Below, one piece after another: positions 15,308 to 21,596 of a DNA stretch of 55,269 nt; the first letter of the stretch is position 1, and the number at the start of each line of letters is the position of its first letter. The notes beneath the pieces are model-generated. The model did not search any database, was not told the DNA's origin, and saw only the letters and a program-made list of their open reading frames with translations. Source of the stretch: Oscillospiraceae bacterium (GTDB lineage: Bacteria; Bacillota; Clostridia; Oscillospirales; CAG-272); assembly GCA_015063895.1 (NCBI GenBank), contig SVTG01000012.1:1-55269 (forward strand), read 5' to 3'. The translations under genes and the position numbers were made by a program.

Positions 15308-15751
15308 TCAGGCCGTTACGACGCCGTTGAGCGTGAGCACTGCTGTGCCACCTGCGGGCAGCATGATCTGTGCGGTGGGATCAAAAACAAACACGCCCTG
15401 CTCATTCACGGTATAATCTGTGCCCGCAGTAAGCGGAATTTCTACCTCGTCCACCGTTAAAGTGGCGGTAGTAAAAGAAAAGCCCTCGGGCAATGCGTCC
15501 GTGAGGCTATCCAACGTCACGGCGGTGCCGAAGGTATTTACAATCGTAAACTGATAGCTGATGCTATCCCCTACCTCGGCGGTTGCGGGCGCATTTTTCA
15601 CCACAGACAGCAGCACACGGGTAGCCGCGTGTGAAACCTCAAGGCCGTACGTGACGCTGACCTGTGTCGTGGTGGTATTGGAAACAAGGCTTTGCTGTGT
15701 GCCGCTTGCGGGCGTAAAGGACAGCGTACCTTGATTGATCAAAGTTGCTAT
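15308..15751 (-). CDS. DUF11/conserved-repeat-domain protein, unusual start codon
   Basis: A protein of about 147 residues with one DUF11-like beta-sandwich domain (VGDSISYQFTIVNTFGTAVT ... LPAGGTAVLT). Relatives I recall start with MATxxNQATLSY; here the matching position reads IATLINQGTLSF, so the apparent start is an ATA codon at 15751. The ribosome site GGAAAGGAAG lies about 12 bases before it. An in-frame ATG at 15793 lies upstream of that ribosome site and has none of its own; a TTG at 15742 is the other option. Such proteins are usually surface or spore associated, although no signal peptide is seen. The gene sits between the mscL terminator and its own terminator. Confidence 0.6.
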   Translation of the reverse strand: MATLINQGTLSFTPASGTQQSLVSNTTTTQVSVTYGLEVSHAATRVLLSVVKNAPATAEVGDSISYQFTIVNTFGTAVTLDSLTDALPEGFSFTTATLTVDEVEIPLTAGTDYTVNEQGVFVFDPTAQIMLPAGGTAVLTLNGVVTA

Positions 15752-15816
15752 ATTCTGTTCTGTCTTCCTTTCCGCGGATGCTGCGATCCGCATGAACAGA
15801 ATATGAGAAAAGGAAG
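15750..15816 (-). promoter_or_regulatory. Structured leader covering the ribosome site of the DUF11-type gene
   Basis: Three inverted repeats interlock. ATATTCTGTTC (15750-15760) pairs perfectly with GAACAGAATAT (15794-15804). Inside it GCGGAT (15774-15779) pairs with ATCCGC (15786-15791). CTTCCTTT (15764-15771), the complement of the ribosome site, pairs with AAAGGAAG (15809-15816), crossing the first helix. The arrangement allows a pseudoknot or two competing folds controlling access to the ribosome site. Confidence 0.55.
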
Positions 15817-15829
15817 CAAAATGCATCAA

Positions 15830-15862
15830 AAAAGCACTTGCGACAGGGTCGCAAGTGCTTTT
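15830..15862 (-). terminator. Terminator of mscL
   Basis: A perfect 15-bp stem (15830-15844 with 15848-15862) has a 3-base loop. On the minus strand it runs straight into TTTTTT a few bases after the mscL stop. Confidence 0.92.
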
Positions 15863-15866
15863 GATT

Positions 15867-16508
15867 TTACTTCTTGGCAAGCTCCTCTAAAAGCTTGGTC
15901 TGTTTTTCAACGTTTGCAAAAAATGCGGCAAGACGGTCAGCCTCAGCCTTTGCGGCTGCGGCAGCAGCCTCGGCCTTTGCAGCCTCCTCGGCCTTCTTCT
16001 TCTCTTCCTCGGCCTTTGCCTTGGCAGCAGCCTCAGCCAGCTCCTTAGCGTCGAGGCGCTTGCGCACGTTATTGATGATGCGCACGATCACAAACAAGGT
16101 GAATGCAATCAGCAGGAAATTGATAATGGCATTGATAAATGCGCCCCAGTCAATATAGATCGACTGTGCAAGATCGATCGTACCGTCGGCTGCATAAACG
16201 ACCTTAAGATACGTAAAGACCTCACTCAGGCTATCCGTGCCGATGATCAAGGCAAGGATCCAGTTGATGATAGGCTTTAAAATGTTGTTGCTGAGTGCGT
16301 TGATGATCGCCGTAAAGGCACCGCCAACGATAACACCGACGGCCATGTCAAGCACGTTGCCGCGCGTAATGAACTTCTTAAAATCCTTAAAGAAGCCGTC
16401 TTTTTTTGCTTTGAGTTCTTTTTTCATTTTCTTTGTTCTGTCCTTTCTTTCTGCTTGTTCGGCCGCCTCAATGCGTGCCTGCAGATGCTCCATATCCGCC
16501 TTTCCCAT
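15867..16508 (-). CDS. mscL: Large-conductance mechanosensitive channel with long charged tails
   Basis: A 213-residue protein with an MscL core at about 36-150. TM1 is in FITRGNVLDMAVGVIVGGAFTAI (read in two parts) and TM2 is IINFLLIAFTLFVIVRII, with a periplasmic loop between. MscL opens under membrane tension to release solutes during osmotic downshock. E. coli MscL has 136 residues. Here about 35 charged residues precede the core, and an Ala/Lys/Glu coiled-coil-like tail of about 55 residues extends the normal cytoplasmic helix bundle. The ATG at 16508 is set by CAGGAGG; the gene has its own promoter and terminator. Confidence 0.93.
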   Translation of the reverse strand: MGKADMEHLQARIEAAEQAERKDRTKKMKKELKAKKDGFFKDFKKFITRGNVLDMAVGVIVGGAFTAIINALSNNILKPIINWILALIIGTDSLSEVFTYLKVVYAADGTIDLAQSIYIDWGAFINAIINFLLIAFTLFVIVRIINNVRKRLDAKELAEAAAKAKAEEEKKKAEEAAKAEAAAAAAKAEADRLAAFFANVEKQTKLLEELAKK

Positions 16509-16535
16509 ATAAACCTCCTGAAAATTCCTAATAAA

Positions 16536-16564
16536 AATATAACATTCTTTACCGCGCTTGTCAA
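16536..16564 (-). promoter_or_regulatory. Promoter of mscL
   Basis: On the minus strand TTGACA (16559-16564) and TATATT (16536-16541) are 17 bases apart, about 30 bases before the start codon. Confidence 0.82.
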
Positions 16565-16584
16565 GAATTTTTGCGAATTTTAGC

Positions 16585-16617
16585 AAAAAAAGCAAGCCCA
16601 TGGGCTTGCTTTTTTTG
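16585..16617 (-). terminator. Terminator of aroG
   Basis: AAAAAAGCAAGCCCA meets its complement TGGGCTTGCTTTTTT with almost no loop. It lies 3 bases after the aroG stop on the minus strand and also reads as a terminator on the plus strand. Confidence 0.9.
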
Positions 16618-16619
16618 TT

Positions 16620-17648
16620 TCAGAGAAGAGTGGCAAGATCAAATACAAGTGCTTCGGTCTTTTCCCAACCAAGGCAAGGGTCGGTGATCGATTTACCGAA
16701 CACACCCTCACCAATCTTCTGACAGCCGTCCTCAAGATAGCTTTCGATCATAAAGCCCTTCACAAGATGACTGATCTCGCCGTTATGGCGGCAAGCGTGC
16801 AGGACCTCCTTGGCAATGCGGGGCTGCTGATCGTATTTTTTACCCGAATTGGCGTGGTTGCAGTCAACGATCAGCGCGGGGTTTGCCAGACCCGCCTTAG
16901 CATAAAGCTCTGCCAGGTGAGAGAGATCCTCATAGTGATAATTGGGCAGGCTCTGCCCGTGACGGTCAACGTAGCCGCGCAAAATAGCGTGTGCCAACGG
17001 ATTACCGGTGGTGTTGACCTCAAAGGTACGGTACTGAAACACGTGCGGGTGCTGTGCGGCGGTGATGGAATTCATCATCACCGAAAGGTCGCCGCCCGTG
17101 GGGTTTTTCATGCCGACGGGCACGTCCATGCCGCTGGAAACCAGGCGGTGCTCCTGATTTTCAACCGAGCGCGCGCCGACCGCGACGTAGGAAAGCAGAT
17201 CCGACAGATATTGATAATTGGAGGGATACAGCATCTCGTCAGCCGTGGGAAGACCCATATCGGTCAGAATACGCGTGTGAAGCTCACGAATGGCAAGCAG
17301 ACCGCTGTAAAGATCGGGCTTTTTGGTGGGGTCGGGCTGATGCAGCATGCCCTTATAGCCGTCGCCCGTCGTGCGCGGCTTATTGGTATACACACGCATC
17401 ACCAGCAACAGCTTATCGGCAACACGCTCCTGCAAGCGAGCAAGGCGTGCAGCGTATTCGAGCACAGGTGGCTCGCTGTCGACCGAGCAGGGGCCGATGA
17501 TCAAGAGCTTTTTTTCACTCGCGCCGCTAAAGACCTTTGCGATCTCGGCATCGTGTGCCGCCTTGCAGGCGGCCGCGACGGGAGAAATGGGATATTTTTG
17601 CTTGACCTCCTCGGGTGTGGGGAGTGTGTGAACGAACTGCATTGACAC
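16620..17648 (-). CDS. aroG: 3-deoxy-7-phosphoheptulonate synthase, class I
   Basis: A 342-residue class I DAHP synthase (AroF/AroG/AroH type) condensing PEP and erythrose 4-phosphate, the entry step of aromatic biosynthesis. Key blocks are GPCSVDSE at about 52-59, RVYTNKPRTT for phosphate binding, GARSVENQEHR, GMKNPTGGD and the metal-site DCNHANSGK. Length fits the E. coli enzymes. No fused chorismate mutase or ACT domain is present, so any allostery is through the N-terminal extension as in AroG. The GTG at 17648 and an ATG two codons later are both possible. It is divergent from the TetR regulator and shares its operator region. Confidence 0.95.
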   Translation of the reverse strand: MSMQFVHTLPTPEEVKQKYPISPVAAACKAAHDAEIAKVFSGASEKKLLIIGPCSVDSEPPVLEYAARLARLQERVADKLLLVMRVYTNKPRTTGDGYKGMLHQPDPTKKPDLYSGLLAIRELHTRILTDMGLPTADEMLYPSNYQYLSDLLSYVAVGARSVENQEHRLVSSGMDVPVGMKNPTGGDLSVMMNSITAAQHPHVFQYRTFEVNTTGNPLAHAILRGYVDRHGQSLPNYHYEDLSHLAELYAKAGLANPALIVDCNHANSGKKYDQQPRIAKEVLHACRHNGEISHLVKGFMIESYLEDGCQKIGEGVFGKSITDPCLGWEKTEALVFDLATLL

Positions 17649-17707
17649 GTAAAATCACTCTTTTCTTTTTGGGTTTAAAATTAACGCAACAAAATTTGCC
17701 GTAATAC

Positions 17708-17736
17708 TTGACAAACGCCTTGCGGTGTGTTACACT
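17708..17736 (+). promoter_or_regulatory. Promoter of the tetR-aromatic operon
   Basis: TTGACA (17708-17713) and TACACT (17731-17736) are 17 bases apart. The -10 box lies inside the first 15-bp operator repeat. Confidence 0.85.
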
Positions 17737-17771
17737 TGTAATAGTTACACTCGTAACAGTTACGATTGTAC
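17730..17771. promoter_or_regulatory. Triple 15-bp operator array between divergent aroG and tetR promoters
   Basis: Three near-palindromes start at 17730, 17745 and 17760, a strict 15-bp period: TTACACTTGTAA, TTACACTCGTAA and TTACGATTGTAC (core TTAC-N4-GTA). The first overlaps the -10 of the rightward promoter and the third overlaps the -10 of the leftward aroG promoter. Such sites are typical of TetR-family dimers, so occupancy would shut both promoters. Confidence 0.8.
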
Positions 17772-17793
17772 CACCACAAAGAAAAATTGTCAA
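17765..17793 (-). promoter_or_regulatory. Promoter of aroG
   Basis: On the minus strand TTGACA (17788-17793) and TACAAT (17765-17770) are separated by 17 bases. The -10 lies inside the third operator repeat. Confidence 0.85.
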
Positions 17794-17834
17794 TCACTTG
17801 TGTTTTAAGTGTGACAAAACGGAGGTTTTTGTTC

Positions 17835-18392
17835 GTGTCAAAAGGCAGTGAATCCAATCGCTTAGCAAAAGAATGTATCGTCACCGCACTGGTTGAACTG
17901 ATGAAAATACGGGATTACGATTCCATCACCATCACCGACATTTCAAAAAAGGCGGGCGTGTCGCGTATGGCCTACTATCGCAACTACAACTCTAAGGACG
18001 ATATTTTAAACAAGTATATCGAAGAGGTTGGCGAAAACATTCATCAGATGATCGCAAGCGGCAATTCCTCGGCAGTTCCCTACGACTATTTTTACGCGTT
18101 GTTTGAGCAGCTGGGAAAATACAGCGATCTCGCCATCGTCGCTTACCGTGCGCATCTCGGTGAATTGATCCTGGCGGCGCTCATTAAAAATATGTTTATC
18201 ACCTTCCCTCCCCCAGACAACAGCGCCGAGGAGCGTTATCACCGCTTTTTCCTCGCAGGCGCATTTTATAATGTGTTTATCGAATGGCTGAAGGGCGGCT
18301 CACACGAATCCCCCGCCGTGATGGCAAAGATCTGTGCGGAGATGGCCACCAACGGCTGTCCTACACCCTTTGATGAGGTAAGTGCAAAATGA
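17835..18392 (+). CDS. TetR-family regulator, candidate repressor of aromatic biosynthesis
   Basis: A 185-residue TetR/AcrR-type protein. The N-terminal helix-turn-helix is at about 20-60 (SITITDISKKAGVSRMAYYR), and the C-terminal all-helical ligand and dimer domain fills the rest. GTG at 17835 is chosen because GGAGG (17821-17825) lies nine bases upstream; the longer open frame would begin inside the operators. It overlaps tyrA by 4 bases (ATGA), so it is cotranscribed with the shikimate genes it precedes, and it is divergent from aroG. Context points to feedback control by an aromatic end product or pathway intermediate. The ligand is unknown. Confidence 0.85.
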   Translation: MSKGSESNRLAKECIVTALVELMKIRDYDSITITDISKKAGVSRMAYYRNYNSKDDILNKYIEEVGENIHQMIASGNSSAVPYDYFYALFEQLGKYSDLAIVAYRAHLGELILAALIKNMFITFPPPDNSAEERYHRFFLAGAFYNVFIEWLKGGSHESPAVMAKICAEMATNGCPTPFDEVSAK

Positions 18393-19255
18393 CCTCAAGA
18401 TCCCCTATCACGGTAGGAATCGTAGGTCTGGGTCTGATCGGTGGCTCCATGGCACGCAGCTTTGCTGCCGCAGGGCACAGCGTCCTTGCAAGCGACGCCC
18501 TGCCCGCTACGTTATCAAGGGCCATCGCCGACGGCGTGGTGCGTGACGGGCTGACAGAAAAAACCGTGGCGCATTGCGATCTGTTGCTTTTGGCCGTTTA
18601 TCCCCAGGCAGCCATTGAAGCCCTACGGCGATTTGCCCCCTATATATCCCAAAACGCCGTAGTCCTTGACCTCTGCGGAACCAAGCGCGACGTTTGTCGC
18701 GCTTGCTTTGAGATCGCCGCCGAGGCAGGCTTTACCTTTGTGGGCGGTCACCCGATGGCGGGCACGCAATTTTCAGGATACGAAAACAGCCGCGTCGGGC
18801 TTTTTGAGGGTGCACCGATGGTGCTGGTATTGCCCCCCGACGCAGACCCATCTCTACGCGCGCGTGTGGAAACGCTTCTCGCACCGATCGGGTTTGGTTC
18901 CTTTGCCGTTACGAGCGCAGAAGCGCACGACCGTGTGATCGCCTTCACCTCGCAGCTGGCACACGTGGTATCAAACGCCTACGTAAAAAGCCCGATGGCA
19001 CAGATCCACCACGGCTTTTCGGCAGGCTCCTACCGTGACCTCACGCGCGTCGCGTGGCTGAATGAAAAAATGTGGTGCGAGCTCTTTCTTGAAAACCGCG
19101 ATTTTTTATCAGAGGAGATCGGGCATATCATCACAGCGCTCAGTGCCTACAAGACGGCACTTGACAAAAACGACGCCAAAACGTTGGAAGCCCTTTTACG
19201 CGAAGGACGGTTGGCCAAGGAGGCCGCCGACAAAAACGGAGATGATATTTCATGA
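18389..19255 (+). CDS. tyrA: Prephenate dehydrogenase
   Basis: A 288-residue NAD(P)-dependent enzyme converting prephenate to 4-hydroxyphenylpyruvate for tyrosine. The Rossmann motif GLGLIGGS is at about 13-20, followed by DLCGTKRDV and the family block GGHPMAGTQFSGYE. The substrate-site histidine lies in FTSQLAHVVSNAY. It lacks the C-terminal ACT domain seen in Bacillus TyrA, so tyrosine inhibition through ACT is not expected. It overlaps tetR upstream and aroB downstream by 4 bases each. An arogenate dehydrogenase activity cannot be excluded. Confidence 0.93.
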   Translation: MTSRSPITVGIVGLGLIGGSMARSFAAAGHSVLASDALPATLSRAIADGVVRDGLTEKTVAHCDLLLLAVYPQAAIEALRRFAPYISQNAVVLDLCGTKRDVCRACFEIAAEAGFTFVGGHPMAGTQFSGYENSRVGLFEGAPMVLVLPPDADPSLRARVETLLAPIGFGSFAVTSAEAHDRVIAFTSQLAHVVSNAYVKSPMAQIHHGFSAGSYRDLTRVAWLNEKMWCELFLENRDFLSEEIGHIITALSAYKTALDKNDAKTLEALLREGRLAKEAADKNGDDIS

Positions 19256-20310
19256 AAAAAATTCTTGTAAAAGCCTCAAAAAGCTATGAGGTCACCGTCG
19301 GCTGCGGCATACTGAATCTGGCAGGCGCAAAATTAGCGGCGCTCCTGCCGCCACCGCACCACCTGATGCTGGTCAGCGACGACAACGTAGCACCCTTATA
19401 CGCCGCACGGGTAAAGAGCGCGCTCGAAGACGCAGGCTACACCGTTGACACCTTTATTTTTGCAGCGGGCGAAGCCTCCAAAACTACCGATACGCTGGTA
19501 TCGCTGTGGGAGGCGATGGCCGCAGCAGGGCTGACGCGCACCGACTGCGCCGTGGCGCTGGGCGGCGGTGTAGTGGGCGATATCACGGGCTTTGCCGCCG
19601 CCACGTATCTGCGCGGCATTGCTTGCTATCAGATCCCGACCTCGCTGCTTGCCATGGTAGATTCCTCGGTCGGCGGCAAGACCGCCGTGGATCTGCCGCA
19701 GGGCAAAAATCTTTGCGGCGCATTTGCACAGCCCATAGGGGTGCTTTGCGATACCGACGTGCTGAAGACTCTACCCGAGGCCGTGTTCACGGACGGCTGT
19801 GCCGAAGTGATCAAATACGGCTATATCGGCGACAGGCCCCTGCTCTCTTTGCTTGAAAATTCCTTTGCCGACAATCCTGTTTCGATCATTGCACGCTGTG
19901 TTGAGGACAAGCGTGACGTGGTAGAAAGAGACGAGCTTGACAACGGCCCCCGTCAGCTTTTAAATCTCGGGCACACGGGCGGTCACGCCATAGAAAAGCT
20001 TTCCCATTTCAGCATCTCGCACGGCAACGCCGTGGCGATCGGTATGCTGATGGCGGCCAAGGCCGCCGTGGCAATGGGGCTGTGTGACCCGGAGGTGCCG
20101 GCACACCAGGAGGCATTACTCAAGCGCTACGGTCTGCCCACCGTTTGCCCGTTTGAGGCAGGGGCAATAGCCAAGGCAGCGCTTTCGGACAAAAAAAGGC
20201 GCGGCAGCACCATCACACTCGTGATCCCCACCGCCCTGGGAGCAAGCACCCTTTTGCCGCTGGCAACGGATCAGCTTGCTGACTTTTTCCGCCAAGGAGG
20301 CGCACAATGA
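19252..20310 (+). CDS. aroB: 3-dehydroquinate synthase
   Basis: A 352-residue enzyme that cyclises DAHP to 3-dehydroquinate with NAD and a divalent metal. Conserved blocks include ALGGGVVGDITGFAA, YLRGIACYQIPTSLLAMVDSS, GGKTAVDLPQGKN and the metal histidines in NLGHTGGHAIE and ISHGNAVAIGM. Length is the family norm. It overlaps tyrA and aroA by 4 bases each, indicating translational coupling. Confidence 0.97.
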   Translation: MKKILVKASKSYEVTVGCGILNLAGAKLAALLPPPHHLMLVSDDNVAPLYAARVKSALEDAGYTVDTFIFAAGEASKTTDTLVSLWEAMAAAGLTRTDCAVALGGGVVGDITGFAAATYLRGIACYQIPTSLLAMVDSSVGGKTAVDLPQGKNLCGAFAQPIGVLCDTDVLKTLPEAVFTDGCAEVIKYGYIGDRPLLSLLENSFADNPVSIIARCVEDKRDVVERDELDNGPRQLLNLGHTGGHAIEKLSHFSISHGNAVAIGMLMAAKAAVAMGLCDPEVPAHQEALLKRYGLPTVCPFEAGAIAKAALSDKKRRGSTITLVIPTALGASTLLPLATDQLADFFRQGGAQ

Positions 20311-21566
20311 GCACGCTTACCCTGCAAGATCCCACCTATGCGCACGAGGTGGTAGCACCCACCTCTAAATCAGCGGCACACCGCGCACTTTGTGCCGCGG
20401 CCTTTGCCAATGCCCCCACCACGCTGTATATCAATACCGTTTGCGACGATATTGAGGCCACGTGCCGTTGCCTTTGCGCCCTTGGCGCCAAGATCACACA
20501 AAAGGATCGCACGCTGGCGGTGGTGCCCGTAGCGCGGGAAAACATACAAAAAAATGCACTGCTTGACTGCGGCGAATCGGGCTCAACGCTTCGCTTTTTG
20601 CTACCCGTTTGTGCGGCACTTGGCGCCAATGCGCGCTTTATGCGCCATGGCAGACTGCCAAAACGACCGCTTTCCCCTCTTTGGGAGGAGCTGGAGGCGC
20701 ACGGTCTTACGCTCAGCGAGCAAGACGAATTACTGATCACAAGCGGCCGCATCGGTGCCGGTGATTACACCATCGATGCACAGGTCTCCTCACAGTATGT
20801 GACGGGACTTTTACTCGCACTTTCTCTGCTTGACACCCCCTCCACGCTGACTCTGACGGGCGAGATCGAATCGGCGCCCTATATCGATATGACGCTTACA
20901 ACATTGGCACGCTTCGGTGCCGCGCCGAAGATCGGCATTGACGGCCGTACCTATCACATACACGGCTATGCCGCGGCGCCCCTTACTTCACCGGGATCAC
21001 TGACCCCCGAGGGAGATTTTTCGGGTGCGGCCTTTCCGTTAGCGCTGGGGGCCATCGGTCCTCATGCGGTCACGGTACGAGGACTTGACGTTGCCAGTAC
21101 ACAAGGTGATAAGGAGATCCTCAGCTTACTCACACGCTTCGGTGCCAAGGTCACGGTAAAAGACGATGCCGTGACGGTTGCCCCCGCATCTCTCACAGGC
21201 ATTGAGATCAACGCAAAGCAGATCCCCGATCTTGTTCCGATCCTTGCTGTGATCGGTGCCGCGGCAAGCGGCACGACCACCATCACGGGTGCAGCGCGAC
21301 TGCGCCTGAAGGAAAGTGACCGTTTGGCGGCGATGCATGCGTTTTTAAGCACCGTTGGCGGTGATATTACCACGACGGAGGACGCTCTCACGATCAATGG
21401 CGGTAAGCCCTTGACAGGTGGCCGGGTCGAAACCTTCGGCGATCACCGTATCGCTATGAGCGCTGCCGTTGCCGCTGTCCTCACAAACGCCCCCCTGACG
21501 CTTTCCGACACGGCTTGCGTGGCAAAATCCTATCCCGCCTTTTTTGACGAGGTCGTCTTCGCGTAA
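20307..21566 (+). CDS. aroA: 3-phosphoshikimate 1-carboxyvinyltransferase (EPSP synthase)
   Basis: A 419-residue enzyme transferring enolpyruvyl from PEP to shikimate 3-phosphate. It shows PTSKSAAHRALCAAA at the N-terminus, CGESGSTLRFLLP at about 89-101, SSQYVTGLLLA, and RLKESDRLAAM with GDHRIAMS near the C-terminus. The glycine-rich loop reads DCGESGSTLRF, with the GSTLRF pattern rather than the NAGT pattern of plant-type class I enzymes. This resembles divergent Firmicutes AroA. It overlaps aroB by 4 bases and precedes the aroC fusion by 30 bases. Confidence 0.95.
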   Translation: MSTLTLQDPTYAHEVVAPTSKSAAHRALCAAAFANAPTTLYINTVCDDIEATCRCLCALGAKITQKDRTLAVVPVARENIQKNALLDCGESGSTLRFLLPVCAALGANARFMRHGRLPKRPLSPLWEELEAHGLTLSEQDELLITSGRIGAGDYTIDAQVSSQYVTGLLLALSLLDTPSTLTLTGEIESAPYIDMTLTTLARFGAAPKIGIDGRTYHIHGYAAAPLTSPGSLTPEGDFSGAAFPLALGAIGPHAVTVRGLDVASTQGDKEILSLLTRFGAKVTVKDDAVTVAPASLTGIEINAKQIPDLVPILAVIGAAASGTTTITGAARLRLKESDRLAAMHAFLSTVGGDITTTEDALTINGGKPLTGGRVETFGDHRIAMSAAVAAVLTNAPLTLSDTACVAKSYPAFFDEVVFA

Positions 21567-21596
21567 ACACCCACCCCACCGTAACAGGAGTAAACC

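Noticed and set aside
15241-15310. Coding-like tail in the -1 frame after the DUF11-type gene (possible frameshift)
   Set aside because: The stretch is better explained by a strong hairpin at 15256-15285, and the gene's visible end already matches the end of the domain.
17650-17834. T-box or tryptophan/tyrosine leader controlling aromatic genes
   Set aside because: The divergent region is only about 185 bases, is occupied by two promoters and three operators, and shows no T-box sequence or antiterminator pair.
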